DNA of 11,251 nt. Origin: Chloroflexota bacterium. Lineage in GTDB: Bacteria; Chloroflexota; Dehalococcoidia; DSTF01; JACRBR01. The stretch is taken from assembly GCA_021813085.1 (NCBI GenBank), contig JAKAMA010000042.1:1-11251 (forward strand), written 5' to 3'. Made by a program: the position numbers and the translations under genes. The notes under the pieces are model-generated. The model did not search any database, was not told where the DNA came from, and saw only the letters and a program-made list of their open reading frames with translations. Each line of letters begins with the position of its first letter. Within the stretch, counting starts at the first letter, position 1. This document shows, piece after piece, positions 1-6,609 of the stretch.

Positions 1-988
1 CGACGAGCATGATGTGCTCGGCGCGCTCCTTCTCCGACGTCTGCAGCTCGTCCGCCATGCGCTGCTCGTCCTCGGCGTCGCGGCCGCGGCGCCGCGTGCC
101 GGCGATCGGGTGGGTCTCGATGACGCCGTCCTCGACCCGGACCAGCATCTCCGGCGAGGCGCCGACGACGTGCACGTCGCCCAGCTCGAGGTAGTACATG
201 TACGGCGAGGGGTTGACGGTGCGGAGCGCGCGGTACACCTCGAACGGGTGCGCGTCCGTATCGCGGCGGAAGCGCTGGGAGACCTGGATCTGGTAGGTCT
301 CGCCGCGCACGATGTACGCCTTCGCGCGCTCGACCTTGCGCATGAAGTCCTCGCGCGTGGTGTTGGAGACGGCCTCACTGGCGCGCGGCGGGCCGCTCGC
401 CGCCACCGCATACGGCAGCGCGGTCAGGGGCTTCGCGAGGCGCTGCACCAGCTCATCGATCTTCCACGTCGCCTGCCGGTAGGCAGCGTCGATGTCGCCA
501 TCGAGGCGGGCGTGGCTGACGACCTTGATCGTGTGCTGGAGGTGGTCGAAGACGAGCAGCGTGTCGGTGAAGAGGAAGATCGATTCCGGGAAGCCCTGCG
601 GGTCGGCGTCGGGCACCGGCAGCTTCTCGTAGTAGCGCGCGACCTCGTACGCCAGGTAGCCGACGGCGCCGCCGTGGAAGCGGGGCAGGCCATCGACCCG
701 CACCGGCTCGAAGCGCCGCAGCTCCTCCTGGATCGCGAGCAGCGGGTCGCCGTCGCCGTCGGCCGTCTGCAGCACGCGGTACGGTTCGGTGCCGATGAAG
801 CTGTAGCGCGCGAGCCGCTCGCCGCCCTCGACGGACTCGAGCAGGAACGAGTACGGGCCGCGCGCCACCTTGAGGTACGCCGACACGGGCGTCTCGAGGT
901 CGGCGACGATCTCGCGGTAGACGGGCACGACGTTGCCCTGCCCGGCGATCGCCTTCACCTGGTCGAGCGTCGGCGTGTACGTGGTCAT
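1..988 (-). CDS. trpE: Anthranilate synthase component I (TrpE), 3' end outside window
   Basis: TrpE converts chorismate to anthranilate, the committed step of tryptophan synthesis, with ammonia supplied by the TrpG glutaminase. The first 329 residues are present, against a usual length of about 490-500; the rest lies beyond the left edge. Near the N-terminus is the LLES motif (residues 49-52), followed by RYSFIG (61-66), which in the family forms the tryptophan feedback-inhibition site. Further on are the chorismate-binding-fold signatures GASPEMLVRV, HPIAGTRRRG and, at the edge, ERAEHIMLV. The ATG at 988 lies one base after the trpS stop (TGA-C-ATG), so translation is probably coupled to trpS. 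It is the last visible gene of the T-box-controlled trp operon; trpG, trpD or trpC may follow outside. A paralogue such as PabB is less likely, given the LLES motif and the operon. Confidence 0.95.
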   Translation of the reverse strand, partial: MTTYTPTLDQVKAIAGQGNVVPVYREIVADLETPVSAYLKVARGPYSFLLESVEGGERLARYSFIGTEPYRVLQTADGDGDPLLAIQEELRRFEPVRVDGLPRFHGGAVGYLAYEVARYYEKLPVPDADPQGFPESIFLFTDTLLVFDHLQHTIKVVSHARLDGDIDAAYRQATWKIDELVQRLAKPLTALPYAVAASGPPRASEAVSNTTREDFMRKVERAKAYIVRGETYQIQVSQRFRRDTDAHPFEVYRALRTVNPSPYMYYLELGDVHVVGASPEMLVRVEDGVIETHPIAGTRRRGRDAEDEQRMADELQTSEKERAEHIMLV

Positions 989-989
989 G

Positions 990-2018
990 TCAACGCGCCT
1001 CCGGCATGCCGCGGTCGAGGTAGTCCAGCCGCAGGGCCTTGCGGACGGCGGAGATCGTCTCCTCAGCGGCGTCGAAGCCGGCCTTGCCGCCCTTCGCGAG
1101 CGCGTCCTTGACGAGCTGCGGGCGCGCCTCGAAGTACGCGCGACGCTCCCGGATCGGGTCGAGCAGGTTGTTGATGGCGGCGACGAGCTTCGTCTTCACC
1201 TCGACGTCGCCGACGGCGCCGCGCACGTAGCGCTCCTTCAGGCCGGCGACCTCGGCCGCGTCCGGGTTGAAGGCGTCGTGGTACATGAACACGGGGTTGC
1301 CCTCGACGTGCCCGGGGTCGGTCGCGCGGAGGCGCGTCGGGTCGGTGTACATGCCCATGACCTTGCGGCGCACGGTCTCGGCGTCGTCCTTGAGGTAGAT
1401 CGCGTTGTCGAGCGACTTGCTCATCTTCGCCTGGCCGTCGGTGCCGACGAGCCGCGGCACGCGGCCGACGAGCGGCTCCGGCTCCGGGAAGACCTCGCCG
1501 AAGTCGCGGTTGAACTTGCGCGCAATCTCGCGCGTCATCTCGATGTGCGGGAGCTGGTCCTCGCCGACCGGCACGAGGTGCGCGCGCGGCATCAGGATGT
1601 TCGCCACCTGCATCACCGGATAGATGAAGAAGCCGACGGGCACGCCCTTCTTGCCGACGTCGAGGTCCGCCATCTCGGCCTTGAGCGTCGGGTTGCGCTG
1701 GAGGCGGCCGAGCGGCATGAACCAGCTCAGGTGCACCATCAGCTCGGCGTGCTGCGGCACCATGCTCTCGATGACGAAGTGACTGCCTTCGGGGTCGAGT
1801 CCGACGGCGAGCCAGTCGAGCGCCACCTCCCAGACGGACGCGCGCACGCGGTCGATGTCATCGGCGTAGTCCGACACCTGGTAGTCGGCGATGAGGAAGA
1901 AGCACTCGTACTCCTTCTGCAGGCGCACCCAGTTCTCGAGCGCGCCCGCGTAGTGGCCGAGGTGCAGCGGCCCGGTGGGGCGGATGCCGGTCAAGATGCG
2001 GCGGCGGGACGGTGTCAT
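990..2018 (-). CDS. trpS: Tryptophanyl-tRNA synthetase
   Basis: A class I aminoacyl-tRNA synthetase that charges tRNA-Trp in the cytoplasm. The protein is 342 residues, close to the usual 330-340. The HIGH signature is HLGH at residues 19-22, inside TGIRPTGPLHLGH, and the KMSKS signature is exact at 198-202. Between them is the tRNA-synthetase stretch VGEDQLPHIEMTREIA (151-166). An upstream in-frame start would add 21 residues unlike the family. ATG 2018 was chosen because the family begins with RRRILTGIRPTG and an AAGG ribosome-binding site lies 7 nt upstream (2026-2029). It follows the four-helix-bundle gene in the trp operon and is joined to trpE by a one-base gap. Having trpS under a Trp T-box makes sense, since the sensed molecule is uncharged tRNA-Trp. 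Confidence 0.96.
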   Translation of the reverse strand: MTPSRRRILTGIRPTGPLHLGHYAGALENWVRLQKEYECFFLIADYQVSDYADDIDRVRASVWEVALDWLAVGLDPEGSHFVIESMVPQHAELMVHLSWFMPLGRLQRNPTLKAEMADLDVGKKGVPVGFFIYPVMQVANILMPRAHLVPVGEDQLPHIEMTREIARKFNRDFGEVFPEPEPLVGRVPRLVGTDGQAKMSKSLDNAIYLKDDAETVRRKVMGMYTDPTRLRATDPGHVEGNPVFMYHDAFNPDAAEVAGLKERYVRGAVGDVEVKTKLVAAINNLLDPIRERRAYFEARPQLVKDALAKGGKAGFDAAEETISAVRKALRLDYLDRGMPEAR

Positions 2019-2074
2019 GGCGAGGCCTTGCCAGCGAGTGCGCCGTGAGGCGGGCCGCCGGAGCGAGAGTACGA

Positions 2075-2165
2075 CGGACAACAGACGCCAGACGCCAGAC
2101 GACAGACAACAGACAACAGACAGCAGACGACAGACGACAGACGACAGGCAACAGGCCGCAGATCA
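2075..2165 (+). repeat. CAGACRR heptamer array B, downstream of the four-helix-bundle gene
   Basis: About 13 consecutive 7-nt units in strict register. The consensus on the plus strand is CAGAC followed by two variable bases (GC, GA, AA, AG); the last three units are degenerate. The final unit (2159-2165) contains the stop codon of the four-helix-bundle gene, so the array abuts the ORF exactly. It lies in the gap between that gene and trpS. Bases 2112-2135 are a perfect reverse complement of 2643-2666 in array A. Confidence 0.93.
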
Positions 2166-2576
2166 GTCGGTGACATACTCTTCCTGCACGTCGCGGAACG
2201 CCTTCGCGCTGCCTGTCTGCCGATCGAGCTCGATCATCTGCGCGGAGATCATGCGCAGGATCTCGTCACACCGACGCATCAACTCTTCCTCCCGCTCCGG
2301 CGAGATGTAGCCTCCACGCCTCAACAGGTCGAGCCAGCTCAGTGTCTCATTCCCTGAGCCGCGCGCGATGGAGAGATGGTTACGATAAGCGCCCGCAGCG
2401 AATCTGCCGTGGCCCTCTGCGATGTTCGCCGCGATCGACGTCGCGGATTTGAGGAGTTGCTGTCCAAGAATCATGCTCGCACGATCTCCCGGCAGCGCCC
2501 TCACGACATGCAGCACGACCAACGAGAGCTCCTGCGCCTTCTGCCAGACCGCGAGATCGCGGAACGAGTACTTCAC
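2163..2576 (-). CDS. Four-helix-bundle protein of the S23/Avd-like family
   Basis: A 137-residue all-helical protein of the family first known from 23S rRNA intervening sequences and related to Avd of diversity-generating retroelements. Its role in this setting is unknown, although some relatives bind RNA. The family hallmarks are visible: YSFRDLAVWQKAQEL (residues 3-17), a second helix with KSATSIAANIAEGHGR (43-58), then YRNHLSIARGSGNE (64-77) and a C-terminal helix from about 93. GTG 2576 was chosen because it gives the usual family start, but no good ribosome-binding site precedes it. The frame stays open upstream to TTG 2690, through the heptamer array. The gene lies between trpB and trpS, is flanked by inverted heptamer arrays, and looks less GC-rich than its neighbours. 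All this fits an inserted cassette, although it is transcribed with the operon. Confidence 0.9.
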   Translation of the reverse strand: MKYSFRDLAVWQKAQELSLVVLHVVRALPGDRASMILGQQLLKSATSIAANIAEGHGRFAAGAYRNHLSIARGSGNETLSWLDLLRRGGYISPEREEELMRRCDEILRMISAQMIELDRQTGSAKAFRDVQEEYVTD

Positions 2577-2606
2577 GCGGCGCGAAGGACTGCGAAGCGA
2601 GCTCCG

Positions 2607-2668
2607 GTCTCTGTCGTCTGTTGTCTGCTGTTTGCCTCTGTTGTCTGTCGTCTGCTGTCTGTTGTCGC
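2607..2668 (-). repeat. CAGACRR heptamer array A, between trpB and the four-helix-bundle gene
   Basis: About eight 7-nt units. On the plus strand they read NNGTCTG (for example TCGTCTG, TTGTCTG, CTGTCTG), so on the minus strand the consensus is the same CAGACRR as array B but in opposite orientation. One unit (2635-2640) has lost a base, which shifts the register. The 24 bases 2643-2666 are the exact reverse complement of 2112-2135. The array lies wholly inside the open frame that extends the four-helix-bundle ORF upstream. Confidence 0.92.
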
Positions 2669-2696
2669 TCGTCACGGCGCCGGACTCCAATCTCTC

Positions 2697-4058
2697 TCAG
2701 GCGACCACGGGCACGGACTTCATCGCCTCCCGCACCTTCGCCTCCGGGTAGGCGAAGTCGTGCAGCTTCCCGGCCAGGTAGTTGTCGTACGCCGTCATGT
2801 CGAAGTAGCCGTGGCCGCTCAGGTTGAAGAGGATCGTCTTCTTCTCTCCCGACTGCTTGCAGGCGAGCGCCTCGTCGATCGCCGCGCGGATCGCGTGGGC
2901 GCTCTCCGGCGCCGGCACGATGGCCTCGCTGCGCGCGAACTGCATCGCCGCCTCGAACACGGTGTTCTGGTGGTAGGCGCGCGCCTCCATGAAGCCCTGG
3001 TCGTACAGCTCGCACACCAGGTTGGCCATGCCGTGGTAGCGCAGGCCGCCCGCGTGGATGCCCTCCGGGATGAACGTGTGGCCGAGCGTGTACATCTTGA
3101 CCAGCGGCGTCATGCCCGCCGTGTCGCCGAAGTCGTAGCGGAACTCGCCCTTCGTGAGCGATGGGCACGCCTCGGGCTCGACGGCGATGAAGCGCGTCTT
3201 GCGCCCTTCGACGAGCTTCTCCCGCATGAACGGGAAGGCGATGCCCGCGTAGTTCGAGCCGCCGCCCGCGCAGCCGATGACGATGTCCGGGTACTCGCCC
3301 GCCAGCTCCATCTGGCGGATGGCCTCCTGGCCGATGACGGTCTGGTGCATCAGCACGTGGTTGAGCACGCTGCCGAGGGAGTACTTCGTGTCCTCGCGGG
3401 TCGCCGCGTCCTCGACGGCCTCGCTGATCGCGATGCCGAGGCTGCCGGGCGTGTCCGGCGTCGCGGCGAGGATGGCGCGCCCAGCGTTCGTGTCGGGGCT
3501 CGGGCTCGGCACGACGCTGGCGCCGTAGACCTGCATCAGCGAGCGGCGGTACGGCTTCTGCTCGTAGCTCACCTTCACCATGTAGACCTTGAGCTCGATG
3601 CCGAAGAAGTTGCACGCCATCGCCAGCGCGCAGCCCCACTGGCCGGCGCCGGTCTCGGTGGTGATGCGCGTCACGCCCTCCTGTTTGTTGTAGTACGCCT
3701 GCGCGACGGCTGTGTTCGGCTTGTGCGAGCCGACGGGCGACGCGCCCTCGTACTTGAAATAGATGTGCGCCGGCGTGCCGAGCGCCTTCTCGAGCCGGCG
3801 GGCGCGGATCAGCGGCGTCGGCCTCCAGAGCCTGTAGACCTCGCGGATCTCCTCGGGGATGTCGATGTAGCGCTCCTGCGACACCTCCTGCTTGATCAGC
3901 TCCATCGGGAAGAGCGGCGCCAGCGCCTCCGGGCCGATGGGCTGGTGGGTGCCGGGGTTGAGCGGTGGCGGCGGCGCCTTCGGCAGGTCCGCGGCGATGT
4001 TGTACCAGCGCTCCGGCAACTCCGACTCCGGCAACATGAACTTCGTCTGCTCTACCAT
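2697..4058 (-). CDS. trpB: Tryptophan synthase beta chain, TrpB2 type
   Basis: A pyridoxal-phosphate enzyme that condenses indole with serine to give tryptophan. The 453 residues, longer than the roughly 400 of classical TrpB1, and the N-terminal stretch [14 protein letters not shown] followed by [10 protein letters not shown] mark the TrpB2 class. The cofactor lysine is Lys113 in GSHKPNTA. A glycine-rich phosphate-binding loop, [11 protein letters not shown], lies in the second half, and GETGxG-like TETGAGQWG follows the cofactor site. ATG 4058 was chosen over an upstream ATG (4115) because GGAGG sits 9 nt upstream (4068-4072), and because the upstream extension is encoded by heptamer repeats. 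First gene of the T-box operon; no trpA is visible nearby, which is common for TrpB2. TrpB2 may act alone on free indole or replace TrpB1, and the window cannot decide which. Confidence 0.95.
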   Translation of the reverse strand: MVEQTKFMLPESELPERWYNIAADLPKAPPPPLNPGTHQPIGPEALAPLFPMELIKQEVSQERYIDIPEEIREVYRLWRPTPLIRARRLEKALGTPAHIYFKYEGASPVGSHKPNTAVAQAYYNKQEGVTRITTETGAGQWGCALAMACNFFGIELKVYMVKVSYEQKPYRRSLMQVYGASVVPSPSPDTNAGRAILAATPDTPGSLGIAISEAVEDAATREDTKYSLGSVLNHVLMHQTVIGQEAIRQMELAGEYPDIVIGCAGGGSNYAGIAFPFMREKLVEGRKTRFIAVEPEACPSLTKGEFRYDFGDTAGMTPLVKMYTLGHTFIPEGIHAGGLRYHGMANLVCELYDQGFMEARAYHQNTVFEAAMQFARSEAIVPAPESAHAIRAAIDEALACKQSGEKKTILFNLSGHGYFDMTAYDNYLAGKLHDFAYPEAKVREAMKSVPVVA

Positions 4059-4067
4059 GTGCTTCGA

Positions 4068-4072
4068 CCTCC
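4068..4072 (-). promoter_or_regulatory. Ribosome-binding site of trpB
   Basis: The minus strand reads GGAGG, 9 nt before ATG 4058. This decides the start against the in-frame ATG at 4115, which lies in the heptamer array. Confidence 0.75.
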
Positions 4073-4078
4073 GCTCTT

Positions 4079-4127
4079 CAGACCCAAGAACCATGAACCG
4101 AGAACCAAGAACCAAGAACCAATGACC
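4079..4127 (+). repeat. AAGAACC heptamer array C in the trpB leader
   Basis: Seven units of 7 nt: CAGACCC, AAGAACC, ATGAACC, GAGAACC, AAGAACC, AAGAACC and AATGACC. The sequence differs from the CAGACRR family but the period is the same. It lies downstream of the T-box terminator and just upstream of the trpB ribosome-binding site, so it is transcribed only when the riboswitch reads through. On the RNA strand it reads GGTTCTT repeats. Confidence 0.9.
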
Positions 4128-4144
4128 TGGGACGGGCGCCCAAA

Positions 4145-4178
4145 CAAAAAGCCCCCACCCCTATGAGGGGCGAGAGCT
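4145..4178 (-). terminator. Rho-independent terminator of the Trp T-box
   Basis: On the RNA strand a 13-bp stem (arms 4166-4178 and 4150-4162, with several G-U pairs) closes on a CAU loop and is followed by UUUUUGUUU. The 5' arm begins shortly after the T-box motif, as expected where terminator and antiterminator exclude each other. Confidence 0.93.
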
Positions 4179-4476
4179 TGCTCGCGGTACCACCCTGCGT
4201 TCGTCCCTACGGACGCGCGCCGTACGGACATCTCGGACGGCACAGGCGTTTCGGCCGATGCCGCGGGCCGTGGTAACGGCGCCCAACCCGTCGGTGACTA
4301 CTGCCCGGTGCCTGGAGCACGCAGCCGGGGGCGGCTACGCTCCATGTCCACCAGGGTTCGGTCCGAAGCTCCCGGGTCCATTCGGTCTGCTGCGCCGCCG
4401 CCGGCTTTCACCTGCCCCGGCTCTCTTCTCGGCCCGCTGCCAGACGTACTCTTCCCGATCGTTGCCTCCTGGTATG
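4145..4476 (-). promoter_or_regulatory. Tryptophan-specific T-box riboswitch leader
   Basis: A cis-acting RNA that binds uncharged tRNA-Trp and then prevents termination, switching on trpB and the genes behind it. The T-box motif AGGGTGGTACCGCG is exact on the minus strand (4183-4196); its UGGU pairs with the tRNA acceptor end. Stem I begins near 4460 with GGGAAGAGTAC. Its distal part carries GAGAAGAGAGCCGGGG and then GGTGAAAGCCGGC, matching the AG bulge and apical loop of known T-boxes. The specifier context is GAA-TGG-ACC, with TGG at 4378-4380, the codon for tryptophan, in agreement with the genes controlled. A CCGTTA element follows at about 4274. The terminator hairpin completes the switch. 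The exact 5' end is inferred from the promoter. Confidence 0.95.
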
Positions 4477-4483
4477 TGCGGGC

Positions 4484-4512
4484 AGTGTAGGCACGCGCGG
4501 CGAGGCTGTCAA
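4484..4512 (-). promoter_or_regulatory. Sigma-70-type promoter of the trp operon
   Basis: The minus strand shows a perfect -35 TTGACA (4507-4512), a 17-nt spacer and a -10 TACACT (4484-4489, 4 of 6 consensus bases). Transcription would start near 4476-4478, just before T-box stem I. Confidence 0.82.
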
Positions 4513-4532
4513 ACAGCGCACGGTTATCGTTC

Positions 4533-4541
4533 TGATATCAT
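4533..4541 (+). promoter_or_regulatory. Candidate extended -10 promoter of the antitoxin gene
   Basis: TGATATCAT fits an extended -10 (TG-A-TATCAT), 18 nt before the ATG, with no convincing -35. Its first eight bases, TGATATCA, are a perfect palindrome and could be part of an autoregulatory operator for the ribbon-helix-helix protein. It is divergent from the trp promoter and only about 20 nt from that promoter's -35. Confidence 0.4.
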
Positions 4542-4559
4542 TCGGGCGAGGTGGCGCCG

Positions 4560-4811
4560 ATGCCCGACGTGCTCGTGCGCGGTCTGGAACCGCCAGTCCT
4601 CGCGCGACTGAAACATCGCGCGAAGAAGCACCATCGCTCGCTGCAGGCCGAACTCAAGCTGATCCTCAGTGAGGCGGTCGAGGCCGACGAGGTTTCGTTC
4701 GAGGAGGCCGTCAGGTTCGCTGACGAGATGCGCCGGAAGTACGCGGGTACGATCACCGGCGATAGCACCGACCTGATTCGGGAAGCCCGCGACCTCGCCG
4801 CGGTCGACTGA
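4560..4811 (+). CDS. FitA/VapB-like ribbon-helix-helix antitoxin, without a toxin
   Basis: An 83-residue protein resembling antitoxins that bind DNA through an N-terminal ribbon-helix-helix and neutralise a PIN-domain ribonuclease (VapC/FitB) through the C-terminal tail. Residues 2-8 (PDVLVRG) form the DNA-contacting strand; helix A is about 10-23 and helix B about 27-39 (SLQAELKLILSEA). The C-terminal stretch DSTDLIREARD resembles the toxin-blocking tail of the family. ATG 4560 was preferred to GTG 4551 because GAGGTGG lies just upstream and MPDVLVRGL is the usual start. No toxin follows: the next gene is on the other strand, 9 nt after the stop codon. It may be an orphan antitoxin, a remnant of a lost VapBC pair, or a regulator of its own or of the adjacent trp promoter. 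Confidence 0.85.
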   Translation: MPDVLVRGLEPPVLARLKHRAKKHHRSLQAELKLILSEAVEADEVSFEEAVRFADEMRRKYAGTITGDSTDLIREARDLAAVD

Positions 4812-4820
4812 TCGACGAAC

Positions 4821-5585
4821 TCACTTCAAGAGGTACGCGCTCTTGACGGCGCACGGCCGGAAGCCCAGCGACGCGTAGAACCGCTTCGGCCAGTCGGCGG
4901 GGTCGGTGACGATGACGACGGGCCCAGCGCCCCGCGCCCGCGCATCGGCGACGCAGGCGTGCACGAGCGCCGTGGCGAACCCGCGCCGGCGGCACTCGGC
5001 GCGCACGTAGAGGTTCTCGACGATACCGGCGCCGCCGATGCCCTCCCACGCGGAGAAGAAGCCCGCAGGCGTCCCCCCGTCGTACGCGAGCCAGTAGCGC
5101 ACAGGCGGGCACTTGGCGCGGCGGCTGGCCGCGACGGCGGCGCCGTGCGCAAGGTCTTCGGTGGCGGCGGTGCGCTCACGGTACTCGCGCCAGTCGATGA
5201 CGTTGAGCGCCTCCCACGCGCGCCAGCCGTCCCCGTCCGCGATGGGACGCACGTCGTGTACGGGCGCGTCGCCGCGCAGTGGGCCGTCGAGCACCAGGAT
5301 CAGCGCATCTTCGCGCCGGTAGCCGTCGAGCACGAGACGGGCTTCGAATGGCGGCGGCGTGCGCGCGTCCACCTGGAACTGACGGAACGGGAGGCCGGCG
5401 AACTCCTGTCCGACGCGCTCAAGCAGCCGCTCGATCGCGGCGGGCGACGCGGCGGTGACGTGCGACACGAAATTGCAGCCAGGCAGGCCGGGGAAGCGCC
5501 GGTCGCGGACGAAACGCGCGCCATCGGCATCGAAGACGTCGGCCCCGAGCGCGAGCCACGCCTGGGCCACGTCGAGCGCGCGCAC
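4821..5585 (-). CDS. GNAT-family N-acetyltransferase
   Basis: A 254-residue protein whose C-terminal half (about 108-254) is an acetyl-CoA-dependent acyltransferase domain. Motif A is seen as VENLYVRAECRRRGFATALV (189-208), where RRRGFA matches the R-x-x-G-x-A pyrophosphate-binding loop, and motif B as FYASLGFRP (236-244). The N-terminal half, with a conserved-looking CNFVSHV segment and QFQVD, may be a degenerate second GNAT-like domain. The substrate cannot be told. The start is GTG 5585, 19 nt after the enoyl-CoA hydratase stop on the same strand, with only a weak ribosome-binding site (GGA), so the pair is probably co-transcribed. Convergent with the antitoxin gene. A slightly different start is possible. 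Confidence 0.85.
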   Translation of the reverse strand: MRALDVAQAWLALGADVFDADGARFVRDRRFPGLPGCNFVSHVTAASPAAIERLLERVGQEFAGLPFRQFQVDARTPPPFEARLVLDGYRREDALILVLDGPLRGDAPVHDVRPIADGDGWRAWEALNVIDWREYRERTAATEDLAHGAAVAASRRAKCPPVRYWLAYDGGTPAGFFSAWEGIGGAGIVENLYVRAECRRRGFATALVHACVADARARGAGPVVIVTDPADWPKRFYASLGFRPCAVKSAYLLK

Positions 5586-5604
5586 GGTGTCCAGCGTCGT
5601 GGGC

Positions 5605-6402
5605 TCAGGCTCCCTTGTAGTGCGGCTTGCGCTTCTGGGCGAAGGCGAGCGGGCCCTCGCGGGCGTCCTCCGAGGCGAGGACCTTGCGCGACTGCTCGTT
5701 CTCGAACTTGAGTCCTTCGTCGAGCGGGAGGTTGAGGCCGGCGTAGACCGCTTCCTTCACCAGGCGGACGGCGAGCGGGCCGTTCTCGCAGATCGCCTGG
5801 GCGATCGCGATCGCCTTCGGCATCACCTGGTCCGCGGGGACGACGTGGTTGACGAGTCCGTTGCGCAGCGCCCATGCGGCATCGAACCGGCCGCCCGTGA
5901 GCATGAGCTCGAGCGCGAGGCCGAGCGGGATGGTGCGGGGCAGCCGCTGCGTGCCGCCGGCGCCGGGGATGATGGCGCGCGTCACTTCGGGCAGCCCGAA
6001 CTGGGCGTGCTCGGCGGCGACGCGGATGTCGCAGGCGAGCGCGATCTCCAGTCCGCCGGCGAGGCAGTAGCCGTTGATGGCGGCGATGATCGGCTTGTGG
6101 CAGACGAAGTTGCGGGTGATGCCGCCGAACGGCGCGCGGAGGTAGGCGGCGGCCATCGCCGCCTGCCCCGACTGCTGCGCCTGCGACATCGCCACCAGGT
6201 CGTTGCCCGCCGAGAACGCGCGGTCGCCGGCACCGGTGAGGATGGCGACCCAGAGCGCGTCGTCGTCGCGGAAGGCGCTCATCGCCGCGTTCAGCTCGGC
6301 CGACGTCTGCGGGTCGATGGCGTTCATCCGCTCCGGGCGGTTGATCGTCACCACCGCGATGCGGTCGCGCGTCTCGTAGATGATCTTCTCGAAGTCAGGC
6401 AT
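5605..6402 (-). CDS. Enoyl-CoA hydratase/isomerase (crotonase family)
   Basis: A 265-residue cytoplasmic enzyme of normal family length that would add water to 2-enoyl-CoA esters, as in fatty-acid or aromatic-acid breakdown. The oxyanion-hole segment SAGNDL is at 64-69. Both glutamates that catalyse hydration in classical enoyl-CoA hydratase are present with the right 20-residue spacing: Glu119 in GGLEIALACD and Glu139 in FGLPEV. PGAGGTQRLPR follows, and the C-terminus KRKPHYKG is typical. The open frame continues far upstream, but ATG 6402 is the family start (MPDFEKIIYE) with GGAG 7 nt before it. It leads the GNAT gene and is divergent from the MarR gene, which is a plausible regulator. The exact acyl substrate is unknown. 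Confidence 0.93.
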   Translation of the reverse strand: MPDFEKIIYETRDRIAVVTINRPERMNAIDPQTSAELNAAMSAFRDDDALWVAILTGAGDRAFSAGNDLVAMSQAQQSGQAAMAAAYLRAPFGGITRNFVCHKPIIAAINGYCLAGGLEIALACDIRVAAEHAQFGLPEVTRAIIPGAGGTQRLPRTIPLGLALELMLTGGRFDAAWALRNGLVNHVVPADQVMPKAIAIAQAICENGPLAVRLVKEAVYAGLNLPLDEGLKFENEQSRKVLASEDAREGPLAFAQKRKPHYKGA

Positions 6403-6504
6403 GGCATCTCTCCGGGCGCTTCCCGCGTACCGTCGGTGGGCGCAAGGTAGATCGCGCGGGCAGGTGAATCCAGCGCAGAGCTCTGGACAATCGTTCACCG
6501 ACGT

Positions 6505-6520
6505 GCAAGAATATTCTTGC
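6505..6520. promoter_or_regulatory. Perfect 16-bp palindrome, probable MarR operator
   Basis: GCAAGAATATTCTTGC is a perfect inverted repeat in the divergent intergenic region, 103 nt from the hydratase start and 216 nt from the MarR start. MarR dimers typically bind 16-20 bp palindromes beside their own gene, so binding by the neighbouring regulator is likely but inferred. Confidence 0.65.
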
Positions 6521-6609
6521 GAGTGAGGGACAGGTGCCCGGGAAGATGTGGATCCCCAAATCTTTGCGAAAACAGCAGTGGCCGCCCGCTGGAGCGCATA
6601 ATTCATCAA

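Noticed and set aside
2075-2668. Heptamer arrays as a CRISPR array
   Set aside because: Units are 7 nt, back to back and degenerate, with no spacers and no cas genes.
2163-2690. Avd gene of a diversity-generating retroelement
   Set aside because: The protein is Avd-like, but no reverse transcriptase, template repeat or variable repeat is visible in the window.
14-4166. Long plus-strand open frames at 14-1111, 933-2048 and 2376-4166
   Set aside because: They are antisense to trpE, trpS and trpB, and their translations are Arg/Val/Leu/Ala-rich shadows typical of GC-rich DNA. The minus-strand frames carry clear family motifs.
4440-4475. AGGAGG near the start of the trp leader (4465-4470) as the site of a leader peptide
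   Set aside because: No ATG, GTG or TTG follows at a suitable distance, and the T-box already explains the leader.
4812-4823. ATCGACGAACTC after the antitoxin as the start of a VapC remnant
   Set aside because: Only four codons, with no continuing PIN-domain sequence; too short to support.
6463-6499. Compound inverted repeat GGTGAATCCAG...CTGGA...TTCACC
   Set aside because: The arms are interrupted and unequal; it is less convincing than the two clean palindromes nearby, so it is mentioned only in the intergenic entry.
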